A DNA stretch of 64,000 nt from Chondrilla cf. caribensis. Lineage: Eukaryota; Porifera; Demospongiae; Chondrillida; Chondrillidae. A program made the position numbers and the translations under genes. Where the stretch lies: positions 1,800,001 to 1,864,000 of the forward strand of contig OZ026562.1 of NCBI GenBank assembly GCA_964020155.1, read 5' to 3'. The notes beneath the pieces were generated by a model. It had not been told where the DNA came from and searched no databases. It was given only the letters and a program-made list of their open reading frames with translations. Shown piece by piece: positions 41,915 through 54,214 of the stretch; within the stretch, counting starts at the first letter, position 1; each line of letters opens with the position of its first letter.

Positions 41915-41995
41915 TTTATTGATGTGAGGAGAACCCTAAAATTTTCTCCGATATTGCATCTGGCGGAACAAAGAAGAAAATGGCGATGTCCATGG
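41900..41995. promoter_or_regulatory. compact bidirectional promoter FRA10AC1 / EFCAB14-like
   Basis: Only 65 bp separate the two start codons. Both ATGs sit in a YY1-like context: AAAATGGCAGC (complement of 41908-41918) for FRA10AC1 and AAAATGGCGAT (41978-41988) for the plus-strand gene. The 5' untranslated regions must be very short or overlap. Confidence 0.6.
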
Positions 41996-44900
41996 GCAAC
42001 GGTGTTGGTAAAGGGTTCACTCGTTTAAAGTCGATGGATACTTTAGAAAGCGAAACTGACGGCGAATATGACGAATCTGTACCTCTTTATAAGTGAGTAC
42101 GTTGTTTCGGCTGAACAAGATGATGAGCCTGGGAAGCTTTCGTGACAGAATGCCAACCAGTTCCTCATGTATGAGTGAGAAATATCTCCAAAATGAGTGA
42201 GATTGTATGGTGTAGGAGTGAGGCATGTCGGTGCCCAGTACTTGAAGTGGCATACAAGCGCACACACTGATAAATTATAAATCTCAGGATAACATTTTGA
42301 ATGGCCTATGAACATTACAATGGAAGTATACAAAGTACAATATGTAGGTTATATGAGTTAGTAGCTTGCAATAAATGCAAAAGTTTTACCAATAATTCTT
42401 AGTACTGTGTGCCCTGTTATAACTCATAGTGGCATTTTTTGCTGTGTCAACACTATACACTCAACCAGGAACAACTTACCAGCAGATTGAGGAAACCACA
42501 TGATATCATGATCTGCATCTCAATTTGAAAGTGTACTACTCATTAATAATGAATAATATCAAAGGGCAGTGTGTCAGATAATGCTTATGCTTGTATGAGA
42601 GCGTGACATCAGCACTGAATGTGTGAATTTCACCATAGATACTCATGGGGTATAGGGTATCTATGGTTTCATGTATTATGCGTGAGAGTTGGCTTGTTCT
42701 GTGTACTGTATATGCTTTAACTTTCGCGGGGTTAAACTTTCGCAGATTGCCAGTTTTTGCAATTTTGCATTTTGTGAAGTAACCACACACCCGTTGCATG
42801 TATAGTCCAAACTTGCAGATGGCTACTGATCTTTGAAAACTGTGAAAGTTAAAGCGTGTGCGGTATGTAGTTTCTGTGTGGAACCATAGGCAGCCTACCA
42901 TGTACATAAATGGTGAACTGTAGCATGTAGCTATGTATCCAATCATGAACACAATTCCACATACAACTATAGAAAGCTTCTCATTGTGTATCAGTCTAGA
43001 GTTGCTGTGTACTTCATAATCATGGACTATTGATACTGTAAATGTGCAGGAAATGTAGATTCTCCGTATTGGAGGATCTCTGTTGTGAGTGTGAGTGATC
43101 TACACTACACAGTATGGTGTGATGGTCTACACTCACTGTCTCTGTATCACCAAGCAAAGGTGGTTAAGAAGGGAGACACTGCGTAATATTACATTGTTTC
43201 GTGGTTGATTGGTACTGTATGCATGCCACAACACTCCCGTGTGCTAGTGTGATCATGTGATTCTCACCCTTCCTCAATTATTGATTCTGCAAGTGCGGAT
43301 ATTGTACAAATTGTGACATGATTTGTACCGTTCTCCATTATGTGCAGGACCACGTTTGCTGGATATTGCTTCAAGGTTTGCTATCACAGCACGATCATAT
43401 TCACAATACTCGTGTTAGTGGTGGCAGTCCTGTTTGGTGGGTACATGGTGTTCGAGATGCAGTCGGAGATCTCGCAGTTGAAGGAGTCACTTCAGAAGCT
43501 CCAGACCAACAAAAACGGATCAGACAGCCACAACGACAAACTGTACGACGAGTTGCGGGAATCTCAATCCAAATTCCACGCCGCCATTCTTGCCAATGTC
43601 AGTAAAGTGGTAGAAAAGTCAAATCTTGGTAGGAACAGTATTATGAGTCAACTTCAGGACACTGTGAGCAAAGGTAGGCTACCACACCAAGAATGTATAT
43701 ACATATGCACTTACATACGTATGTGAGCACAAAGGGTTTGAGTACACCTACGCACAAGCACACAAGAGCACTCGGGAGTGCCCCGCGAGTTTTGGTATGG
43801 TAACTGACGAAGACCTTCGCGGTCAAAACGTCTTACATTTCAACCATTTTAATCTGTTCAACTGCTACGTGATTGCTCAAGAATTACCCGTTTTCCCCTA
43901 TCAACGCCGTAGCAATCATGAGCCTCTACCAAATAATTGAGTTTTGGTATCACTACTTTTGATCACAACTGTATTATGTGTACGTACCTACACATGTATC
44001 AATGTCACCTCTTATAACTAACATGAATGTATGCACATGCATATGTGTATGCATGTATGTCCGTATGTATCCACATGTATGGTCATACTTACACACGATG
44101 TATGAAGCCTGAGTTATTAACAGTATAACGTTGTTAGTAGTAGTTGGTATTGGATATACACTGCAGGGGACATTTATCATACGTACATACACTGTGTACA
44201 ATTGCAGACTTCTACAGGTATCTCACTACTTTCACATGTGTACTTGAGTGTGTCACAGTGTGTCAGCTAGTGAGGTACGTACTTATGCCCTTTCGCTGTA
44301 GCTCTCGCTGACCTGAAGGCGGGGTCAGATCAACTCTCCGATCACAACAAGAGGTTGAGGGAGCTGGGTTATGCCGTGCAACTTGTCAGGGATGTAATCG
44401 CAGTGAACTTCACAGCAGAAGTATCGAAGTTGACAGAAGATGTGAGTACGTACGTACATACGTATGCAATGCGTATGTACAGTAATTGTGTCCATATGTA
44501 TGTGTACATGCTTTGTAGCATGTGTACCCGTACATGCACATGTTCCATAGTACATATGTCATATGTATACCCATATATGTATGTAGTACAGTATGTGTAC
44601 GTACGTACCTGTCTCAGTATGGGTCATGCAGTATTGTATGTGTATATGTGTACTGCACATATGTATGTATGTGGTATGTTAGCACTGTTTGTTTAGGCCT
44701 ACCTGTGTATATACGTAGTTCCTCTAGTAAACTTGTACTGTTTGTATCATGTACATGTTCATATTGTATGTACATACTATACCATGTGTGTGATAGTACA
44801 ACCATCCATTGAGGGAGTGGACTAGTCGAAATGGTGGTGGTTTGGCATTGGAGTTGGCGATCTGGTATTTACAGATCATTGTCGGAGAATTACATAATTT

Positions 44901-45048
44901 AATAGTTTAACCACCACTTCCAGATGTTGTAGACATGTGGACATACTTTGAATGTCGGCACATTGGTTTGGTTTCCTTCATTTCCTTTTGCTGAGTGAAT
45001 TTTTATTCTCTTCCTCTCGTACTGGTGCAGTGTGTGTGTGTGTGTGTG

Positions 45049-45143
<95 letters not shown>

Positions 45144-45470
45144 ATTTTTTAATGAGTATTTATGTACCATTACAGTTTATTGGTGAATATAGGTAATACT
45201 CCTTTGATGGATACGTACGTACCTGCCCATGTGCATGTACATATGCATCACATGCTACCAATCTATAAGGTGTGAACTCTCTCACGATCTGAATTGCGAG
45301 GTTAATTGTGTTTTTACTTGCTAATTGTCAACAGTGGAAAATGAAAGTACCCACATTTCAAGTAATTTTCCACACTGTTTGTTCAGGTGTACTTCAAGTT
45401 TCTGCCCAGTCAAGTGATTTTTGGACCTACATACGTATAAATACTTTGTTTCTGTATGAACACTTCTTTC

Positions 45471-45533
<63 letters not shown>

Positions 45534-48500
45534 ACTGTTGTGAACCGATGTACGTACATCCTAGCATATACATTCATATGTACGTATATAGTTTGTACTA
45601 TCAATGTATTGTTATGGGCCTTACTGTTTCTATAATACGTATATATATATGTGCAGTGGAAACTGTGTATAAAGACCACCCAGGAGACCGAGAAAATGTG
45701 GTCACTGTAGACAGGTGGTCTTCATATAGAGGTGTATCAGTGTAGTTGAGATTATGTACATGTTGGATAATTCGATAGGAGTCACTTAGGACAGGTGGTC
45801 CTGGTATGGAGATGGTCTTAAATATGAGTTCCACTGTAATATTATACAGTAACGCGCTATGGTGTACTGTGTGTACTAGTATGCCAGTGGTATAATGTAC
45901 CTACGTACATCTGTGAGTGGTGGTATGTACAGTACAGTAGACCCTCAGTAATTTGCACTGGCCTGTACCAGACTTCAGACAAACTCTTCAGATTGCTGAA
46001 TTTGTTTGGATTAACGAATGTACACTTTGAAAAGGCTCATTCAGATTAGAGAGGATATGAATCGAGGGAATTCAGATTTGCGGAACACGTGTACTTCTTA
46101 ACATCTGTATTAGAAACCAAGTTGTATTTTCACCTGTCTGTGGTGATTCTCTTCTTCAGTTGAAGAGGACCCAGTCTCGAGTTGTGGATGTGGAGAAGGT
46201 GATGGATGCCATCAAGAATAGCACCGAGGATGGGGTACAAGCCATTCAGGAGATGTCACGAAGTAGAGGGGACCTCATTCAGGACATCTACCTGCTGAAA
46301 CGCAGCAACTATAGCATGACTGTGAGTATGCATGAGGTGTGAGGATGCCGGTGTAGGTAGTGTAGTGGGTGTATTGTGTGAGGCTGCTGAAGGTAGTGTG
46401 GTGGGTGTATTGTGTGAGGATGCCGGTGTAGGTAGTGTAGTGGGTGTATTGTGTGAGGCTGCTGGAGGTAGTGTAGTGGGTGTATTGTGTGAGGCTGCTG
46501 GAGGTAGTGTGGTGGGTGTATTGTGTGAGGCTGCTGGAGGTAGTGTGGTGGGTGTATTGTGTGAGGCTGCTGGAGGTAGTGTGGTGGGTGTATTGTGTGA
46601 GGCGGCTGGAGGTAGTGTGGTGGGTGTATTGTGTGAGGCTGCTGGAGGTAGTGGTGGGTGTATTGTGTGAGGCTGCTGGAGGTAGTGTAGTGGGTGTATT
46701 GTGTGAGGCGGCTGGAGGTAGTGTGGTGGGTGTATTGTAAGAGGCTGCTGGAGGTAGTGTGGTGGGTGTATTGTGTGAGGCTGCTGGAGGTAGTGTGTCG
46801 GGTGTATTGTGTGAGGCTGCTGGAGGTAGCGTGGTGGGTGTATTGTGTGAGGCTGCTGGAGGTAGTGTGGTGGGTGTATTGTGGGAGGCTGCTGGAGGCA
46901 GTGTGTCGGGTGTATTGTGTGAGGCTGCACACACTGAATATTAACAATGCCCAGTTCAGGTACATGTACGTATTAAGGATTTATATGTTTCTCTTTTACC
47001 ATATAGTGGGAAAATTTCGCAAGGTTAAAATGTCGCGATTTGACCCAATTCGCAAAAGTTTATTCATGAAATTATTACAAGTGAAAATATCACAACACGA
47101 ATGTAGAATATCAGCACACAAATTGTGAAATTAAACCCGGGAAATTGTGAAATTTTCTTCTGTAAACTTTTCTGCTGTACAGTACTATTGGGAGTGCAAC
47201 AAGGTAGCATTGGGCGATAATACGATAATCGTATTTATCGTGATAATTAGCAGCAATGATAAATTATCGTATTCATTCCCACCTTAAACGATTATCGAAA
47301 TTATCGACTTTGCTAATTAAGTATGGCTGCTCAACTAAGTTTGGTGAAAAAGAAGAATACCAAGAGTCCTGTATGGAACCATTTCAGCCTTAGAGCTGAT
47401 GATAAGGGATTGCCCATAGCTGGAGATGAGGACAAGCCTGTGTATCAAAAGTGTTTGAAACAGTACCAGCTTCAGATATTACATAAATTCTAACCAATAT
47501 TCCGTTATTGCTAATGATTAACTGATTACTGGGTAACCGACAAAAACGTTACCTTTTCCATGATCTGTACCGTATAATGTGATAAATGATGAGTTGATTG
47601 TACAATAATCGTGATAATCGTGATATTATTTGCTACAATAATCGTGGATAAATTCCTCTCTTATCGCCCAATGCTACAACAAGGTGCTGTACCCTGTTTG
47701 AGGTATACTAGGTGAAACATGAGTATAGTACTGTGTTATTCCTTTTTGGGGATATTGAGAGGGAGTTCTTGTGGTACTTGTATCCTGTGCGTTACCCTCG
47801 CAGCTATTCCTCAAGGTCACGTACTCTGTGTAGTACTCTATGCATGTGTGCACTCCTTTTCAACTTTATAACTCCTTTTCATGTAATCCCGTGCCTCTGC
47901 GGCTTTTTGGCGGTGTGCAACGCATGTCTGCTTGTCTGTGTGGACCATGTAAGATCATTGAGACATAAACAATCCTTGTTGTTCAGGTCTTGTGTGTTCT
48001 TGTGCAAGCTGTAATTGCATATGCAGATATGTATGTAGTGTGTACATCCCTTGGATTCATCGGTCACACTAAACTGTGTTGTCTGTGGGAGATATCACTG
48101 TATGGTACTGGTTTGATGCTCTGTGATGCTCTGATACAAATTGCGTTGTTTACAGCTGGAGATGACCAAACTCAAGAAGAACGTTACAGAGTTCATGGAC
48201 GGTTGGATGGAGGCTAACAAGAAACTGCTGCTTCTCAACTCTAGTCTGGAGTCCTGTCTGACAGCCGTTGATGAGCTGAGAGCATGGCATGTAGCATCCA
48301 AAGGTGCCCACGTCCCTGATGCTGTACTATCATCGATGGTGGTTCCTTCGACCACAACAAGCAGCATTCTCATCATCACAACTCCTGTAACATCGGGAAT
48401 CCCTTCTGTGGTGCCATCAGCTTCCTCTACTGAAACCGTCATGTTAACATCTATTACTGATGAATTCTTCAAGCCATCATCTCCCTCTCCAACGAAACCA

Positions 48501-49536
48501 ACCTTGGATTCATCAACTGTCTTAGCAGAAGTCACACCGAGTGCAGTTCCCGCTATTTCAACTTTTGCTATTGTTCCACAGTCCTCAAAGAATCCCAGTG
48601 TTAACAGATCAGTTGGACTCACGATAGAGAGCCCAGAGCAGACATTGCTGCATTCGACAGTACATGCCAAGGCTTCTATTGAAGGACACATGACAACCTT
48701 ATCTGATGTTGTACTGTCAACATTGTGGTCACCTTCCAGTGACTATGTATCAAGTGGTACCACCTCACTGCTGGCAGGCCTGGATGAGCTTGTAGCCCCA
48801 GCAACCCTCTCCATCATGTTACCATCACAAACACCGTTCCCATCCGCTACATCACACCCTGATCATCCCGGACAGAAGTCTTTCCTAAAATTGAAATCCG
48901 TGCTGCGAGGTACACATGTACATACGTTGTTATGTGTATCTATTGATTTTGTGTTGGTGGGTGTAGGGTAAGCATATAGGTACACATATACTCACATATC
49001 CTATTGTGCTATTTTTCACAAAGTATATACTATTTTTGTGTTTTTCCTGGATGAGACTACAACTGGAGCTTGGGATCATCAAAAATTTAGATTTTGGGTA
49101 CAATATTGTATTCAATGCTAAAGATGCATACATGGGATTTATTCTTGTGAAATCTTGGTAACAATTTGAGCGCGTTAGTGAAACTGTACTCTACAGGATG
49201 TTAGCCCGTAGGGTATCCAGTACACTTGCATGCATGTACTTGATGCACGTATGTACATTGTACATGCACTGTATATTGTATGCAGGTCTTGTGTGTACTC
49301 AGCTACTTGTTTGTTGTCCCCTACTAGAAATACTGAACAGGTTCAATGAGGTGGATCGAGATGAAGATGGTAAATTGTCATATGAAGAATTTCAGGAAAT
49401 CAAAGTTCCAACTTCACAGAGATTTTTTGATCTTGTTGATTCATCTGATGATGACTTTATTACATTATCAGAAGTGAACCGCGTATTAGAGCAATTAGAG
49501 CAAAGACCAGGTGAAGACTCCAAGGAAACTGAATGA
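41980..49536 (+). CDS. EFCAB14: EFCAB14-like single-pass membrane protein with coiled coil and two EF hands
   Basis: Exons: 41980-42092, 43348-43673, 44302-44441, 46160-46321, 48156-48909, 49328-49536 (1704 nt, 567 aa). Order of parts: acidic N-terminus (residues 1-38), Cys-rich juxtamembrane segment and one hydrophobic helix (about 54-73, IIFTILVLVVAVLFGGYMVF), a long coiled coil (about 74-290), a Ser/Thr/Pro-rich mucin-like region (about 295-480), then two EF hands with loops DRDEDGKLSYEE (508-519) and DSSDDDFITLSE (536-547). The second loop has Asp where Gly is usual at position 6. Human EFCAB14 has the same architecture (N-terminal tail, one helix, coiled coil, C-terminal EF hands), so orthology is likely, though overall identity is low. 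With a cytosolic N-terminus the EF hands would be extracytosolic. A second donor at 43629 could truncate exon 2. Confidence 0.87.
42704..42866. mobile_element. MITE with TTTAACTTTCGC inverted ends
   Basis: Begins TACTGTATATGCTTTAACTTTCGC and ends GTGAAAGTTAAAGCGTGTGCGGTA; inverted ends, about 163 bp, in intron 1 of the EFCAB14-like gene. Similar in design to 27076 and 46997. Confidence 0.7.
43804..43937. mobile_element. partial copy of the 2226-2440 foldback element
   Basis: CTGACGAAGACCTTCGCGGTCAAAA, then ACTGCTACGTGATTGCTCAAGAATTACCC, then the complement of TTTGGTAGAGGCTCATGAT. It lies in intron 2 of the EFCAB14-like gene. It supplies the outer arm that defines the full element. Confidence 0.6.
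45030..45140. repeat. (TG)n microsatellite
   Basis: About 110 bp of TG with CG interruptions in an intron of the EFCAB14-like gene. A second TG tract lies at 45475-45530. Confidence 0.9.
45652..45845. mobile_element. degenerate TA-type MITE
   Basis: Left end GCAGTGGAAACTGTGTATAAAGACCAC and right end AAATATGAGTTCCACTGTA are imperfect inverted copies, with internal repetition of GACAGGTGGTC. Related to the material at 1-375. Confidence 0.5.
46330..46930. repeat. minisatellite, 36-bp unit, about 17 copies
   Basis: Unit GGTAGTGTGGTGGGTGTATT plus GTGTGAGGCTGCTGGA, beginning a few bases after the splice donor at 46322 of the EFCAB14-like gene. 36 is a multiple of 3, so all frames look open and repetitive. 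They are not genes. Confidence 0.93.
46997..47170. mobile_element. MITE with GGGAAAATTTCGC end
   Basis: Starts ACCATATAGTGGGAAAATTTCGC and contains several GCAAAAGTT/GTGAAA repeats; the right end is degenerate. Related to 27076-27240. Confidence 0.5.
47205..47676. mobile_element. hAT-superfamily transposon, internally deleted
   Basis: 472 bp with terminal inverted repeats TAGCATTGGGCGATAA and TTATCGCCCAATGCTA, flanked by the identical 8-bp duplication CAACAAGG (47197-47204 and 47677-47684). TA-G-starting ends with GGGCGATA and an 8-bp duplication define the hAT superfamily. Near both ends are runs of ATAATCG/TATCG that can fold. The interior carries a short coding relic. Inserted in intron 4 of the EFCAB14-like gene. 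Confidence 0.92.
47323..47493 (+). pseudogene. BED-finger-like N-terminal relic of a hAT transposase
   Basis: 56-codon frame MAAQLSLVKKKNTKSPVWNH... with SPVWNHFSLRADD and KPVYQKC. The S-x-VW-x-HF pattern followed by a Cys region is the start of a BED-type zinc finger, as found at the N-terminus of hAT transposases. Only one Cys of the CxxC pair and no distal His are present, so it cannot bind zinc. The catalytic part is absent. Confidence 0.6.
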
Positions 49537-50387
49537 CAATTATAACAATTTGTGCAATTCTGGACAGTTGATTTTATTATAATATTTCGCTATTATTGAA
49601 CCATTTCTTTACTTGTATATTCTATGAATGTATCAAAATTAAATTCAAATCATAATTAATTTTGTTATAGTAATGTACTGCTTAATACACCAATATACGA
49701 ATGAGGAATTACTTGAAAAATATGTGCTTATTAATATAGTCAATTTTATAACTAGTAATGTATGATAATAAATATACATTATTTTTAAATGTACATGTAT
49801 CAATGCTAATATAATAAACTTATAATACAGACACGTTCCATGTACCTTTTTGCTGACCAATTTTCATTTTTCTATGTTACACACAAAAACATTTCAGACA
49901 TATAATATATCCATAGGGTATACAGACCACATACCACTAAATATATATTTCAGTGAGCAAATTGCAAGTTATAATTAATTAGATGTAATATTTGGGCATT
50001 GTGGACTTAGAATTAAATTAAAAATCTGTTATATAATTAGCTTGAATATATTCTGAACGCAATACGTCTTTCTTCTTATTATACGTACATTAAATATAAC
50101 ATCAAGTCGTATAAACGAGGGAAATTATTTCAAGTCCGAGGTGTATATAATAAGTTATAAACATCAGTTTGAGAGCGGCTTGCATGTCAAAAATACGACG
50201 GTCAGGAGGTCAAAATTTTCATTGAACCCTTATTAACGTTGGAGCGGAAGTCGGATTATCGTCAAGCACCGCTGTCTTCCTTGCAGCGTTTATCTCTCCC
50301 GTTCTCCTGTCGGTGTCGTACCATTTCGTGTGGATGAGAGCCTGAGTGAATTCTCGAACGGAGAAAGAGGACGAGAACGTATCGCCA
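49537..50387. other. spacer between EFCAB14-like gene and AGL
   Basis: First half very AT-rich (3' untranslated region of the EFCAB14-like gene; ATTAAA near 49640). The last 200 bp are GC-richer and form the AGL promoter and leader. An antisense 78-codon frame (50219-50455) is not supported. Confidence 0.55.
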
Positions 50388-50403
50388 ATGGCGAAAAATG
50401 GCG
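50383..50403 (+). promoter_or_regulatory. YY1-like motifs at the AGL start codon
   Basis: CCAATGGCG spans the ATG, and AAAATGGCG follows four codons later. Same motif type as at the FRA10AC1, EFCAB14-like and Mpv17-A starts. Confidence 0.4.
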
Positions 50404-53400
50404 TGTACACCTTACAGCTGTTCCCCTCGAAGGACTTCGAGTACAAGTTGTTCAAATTGAAAATAGGTTCGTAGCGTTGTCATTCTAGTGCCTTGTATGA
50501 TTGTGTTGTTACTAACGAGGGTATGTATCACACCCTTGTTGTACTGGGCATGTTAACCCAACGCTGATACAAATTTCAGCAGATGTCCTCCTACATGAGA
50601 AAAAACATTAACTCGTGTAGACACGTCAGTGCCTGGTCTATGTTCAATATGTGGCAAAACATCGTGTTATCTTGTCCACAGATACGTGGGTTTCACGGTG
50701 GGCTTGTGCCTAATGGATGGGTTCGAATTTCACGCACTCGTCGTGTACACACAGAGAGAGACCAGTGTATCTGTTTATCAAACGAGTCTCTTTTGTTCAG
50801 TAAACTTATGGACGTGTTCTTCTTGTGTTCCACAACAGGAGAGACCTTGAGGTTCACACTAGCACCGGAGATTGCTGCCGAAGACATAGACCTGTATAGT
50901 GATTACCCAGCCAAAGACAAGCAGTACAAAAGAGACAATTATGCTGTTTTGAAGTGGACCTGTAAGGGAAAGTGCACACACTGGGACCCGGACCGATTCG
51001 TTGATGTTGGAATTGATAGGGCTGGCACATTCAAGTTTTACTTCTGCAAAGCTGGAGAGAATAAAAGGTGGGTGTGTCGTGGGTGTATCACATGACAAGT
51101 GGGAGTGTATATGTATGTAGTGAATTGAACAGTTCAACAGCTGATCTAGCAAGACAGACAGTAAAGTACCTGGTCCTGAGTGTATTAGGTCGGAGAAGAT
51201 TATGATACCGGATTTGGTTACCCAGACTAAGAAATGGAATGACTGTGAAATATTCACTGTTTTGTACGGTTGGAGTGTTATTGTCACACAACTCCCTGAA
51301 CACAAGGAAGGCCCTTAGAAATGCAAGTATGCATTCTGTAGTAACCTTAGTAGAGACTCACTCGAGTTGTTAGTGGGTTCGTCTTCAATAGTGGTCCAGT
51401 CACAATTATGGACATGTGACTAGTCACGTGTCATGATGAAGCCTTTACAAGCACAAACAATATAAGCACACTTCTTACAAGCACCTCTTGCTGCGGTAGG
51501 TTTGCTTGTAGCCTAACAGACCATGAGCCTCTCTCTGTGTGTGTTGTTGTGTCTCTGGTTGACCTCTACGAGACCCAGTCATGACCTTGGTGGTGGGATA
51601 ATTGGATTCCCTATTAAAGTGGATCCACACACTCAACAAGGTTAGGAATTTGGGAGCAGTTTCATGGTGTCCCATTCAAGGGGTGTTAGCTGGAAGCCAG
51701 GAAGCAGATTAAACATTTAATTGTGGTTGCTGGTAGTCAGTAGTGTTCATCGCAGAGGAGAACACAGGCTCCTATCTCATGATTGGGACATGTGTACATA
51801 CATTCATAGGGGCTAAATAGTATTCCAATGTATGGGAGTGAATAGGAAAATATACGCTAAGCACCTAATATTGTAGCTCATGAGAGGGGGTGTGTCCATT
51901 TGATATTTTTACCAGACCTACGTAGCTACCAGTCATACACCTTGGGTTCAAGTCCCGCAAATGCCGGTTTTTCTCTTTTCACCTTTCTCCCTGAGCACAT
52001 TGAGTTCCAATGAAACATCTATAATCATAGTGTATACCATCGTATGTACCATGTGTACGTAACTATGACCATTCAGTACATATGCACATATGTACATACA
52101 TACTTGAGTATAAAATTATGTTAATGTTTTCATAATAAGGTATTTTCATTGTCTGATTTTACAACACCTAGATTGTACATACGTACATACAATATATACG
52201 TAATTATACAGTATAAACATACATACGTATATGTACCTTTACATGTGTGTATGTATGTATGTATTAGAGTATATAGCTCCATACTCTGGGGAAGTAGTCT
52301 TGTGTTGGCAGGTTACATCCAAAGTCACACATACATACTTATCTACGTATGTATGTAGTTATCTGATTGTCTGCAATTTCCAGCCCTGGTCAGCCACAGT
52401 TTAAATCTGTTTCCACGGCTTCACAAATGGGATGCCGTAATGTGCTGTGCGCCATTTTATCCTGTTACATTAGTATGTAGGGAGCGTAGGCATGAATTCA
52501 ACTGAACTAGGTAGACGGAATCTAATTAGACTCACACAAAGGTCATGTTTATTCACCATGAGGTCACCAGTGTAACGGTGGTCAGCAATCAGGAGGACAG
52601 TCTAGACCTTGTGGTAAGGTGGTTTTTACATGCTATGAATAATTCATGTATGTACATATGTACATGAATATATTACGTCTACATATATGTACATGTACAC
52701 TCCAGCTTGCTTAGTAAGTACATTGAAGGGTACACCGAATCTGGACTTCTTATCAGAGGTACGTACTTACTATCAATACTGGTTGACATGGTGTACATGA
52801 GCTAGGGACTGAGTGAAGTGTACTCACTAACCGGGAGTATGTACTAACCCAGGTACTTACTAAGCAAGTTGCACTGTACATGTACGTAGTATGGATATGA
52901 ATTAGAAATGTTTAAATCTCTATATTGCGACACTGTTCTGTGTCACAAGATACGTAGTTTTGTAGTGTGTTACGTATATGATCCCTGAAATGAAAATGTG
53001 TGTACTTGGATATGCACCGGTCCCCTCTGCCCTTCAATGGGCCTCGGCTCTGAAGTCATACAGTTCACAGCTTGTACACCTTGCATTGTATAGGTGTTCA
53101 CTGCTCCACTCCCAACACTGTGTGTTGTGTTGTCGGAGTGTATCCTTTCCTACTTGAGGGAGAGATGGCATCTCCCTCACCGATTTCTGTGTATCCTTTT
53201 CAGTAAATAACTGACGATAACAAGTTCACTCGTATCCACTGGTGATGTAGTCATGCTCCGATACACGCGGAGGAGCGAGAGTAGATACATTACATGCAAG
53301 TACACTACAATTGCAGTCCAACTCTCCCAGGGAATAAGTGAGTACACCCATTGTAGGGCAGGTCAATTCTGTGCTTCTAATCAGAGATACATACAATACA

Positions 53401-54054
53401 GTGAATTCCAGTTAATCTGCTACAACTCCTTTTCGAAAGTATTGCGGATTAACGAGTTTGGCAGATCAACTGGAACTTTATTTGTACCTGTGTGTTGTAT
53501 TGGTACTGGGAATTGTGGTGGACAACAGTAGTGACAGATTAAGGGGAATTCCCATTACTTACAATCGTAACTGATTGGAACAGTGTACAGTACATGAGTT
53601 AGGCACTGAATACACAGGTACATGTATTCAACAAGAAAGGCTAACCAACCAGAGTGCACAACACACACTGCACGCATTACACTGTACAGACATATGTAGG
53701 ATGTGCTGTGTTGCAATTGCATGATGTATGTGGCATGCATGTATGTATGCATGTGACAGGTTTGAATGCGAATCGTTTTTTGCACATACATGCATAGTAC
53801 ATGTGCATGGTTTTACTGTACTGTACGTACTTGTATGTTTTGCTGTGTAAATCAAAACCCACAACTGTGGGGGCTAAATGTTATCTTGCACATTTCAAGT
53901 GGTTTGTGGTTCAATGAGCATGATCACTTGAAGGGCTTGAAGCCTTCCAGCTAGTGTGAATGCCTTGTGTTACATAGTGTCACTAAGAGGACAGTGGTAT
54001 GTGTGTCTGTGTGTCTATCTGTGTGTGCGAGTCTGTGTGTGTGTTTGTGTGTGT

Positions 54055-54131
<77 letters not shown>

Positions 54132-54163
54132 CTGTGTGTGTGTGTGTGTCTGTGGGTCTCTCT

Positions 54164-54214
<51 letters not shown>

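Noticed and set aside
46256..46965. Several 100-224 codon frames on both strands
   Set aside because: The 36-bp minisatellite unit is a multiple of three and lacks stops in several frames. The region is intronic by the phase-consistent exon model.
50219..50455. 78-codon antisense frame over AGL exon 1
   Set aside because: No homology, no splice or start context, and it lies opposite a conserved exon; a shadow frame.
51068..51320. Minus-strand frame resembling a retroelement C-terminus ([11 protein letters not shown])
   Set aside because: The similarity is too weak and short. No adjacent reverse transcriptase motif or 3' end was seen.
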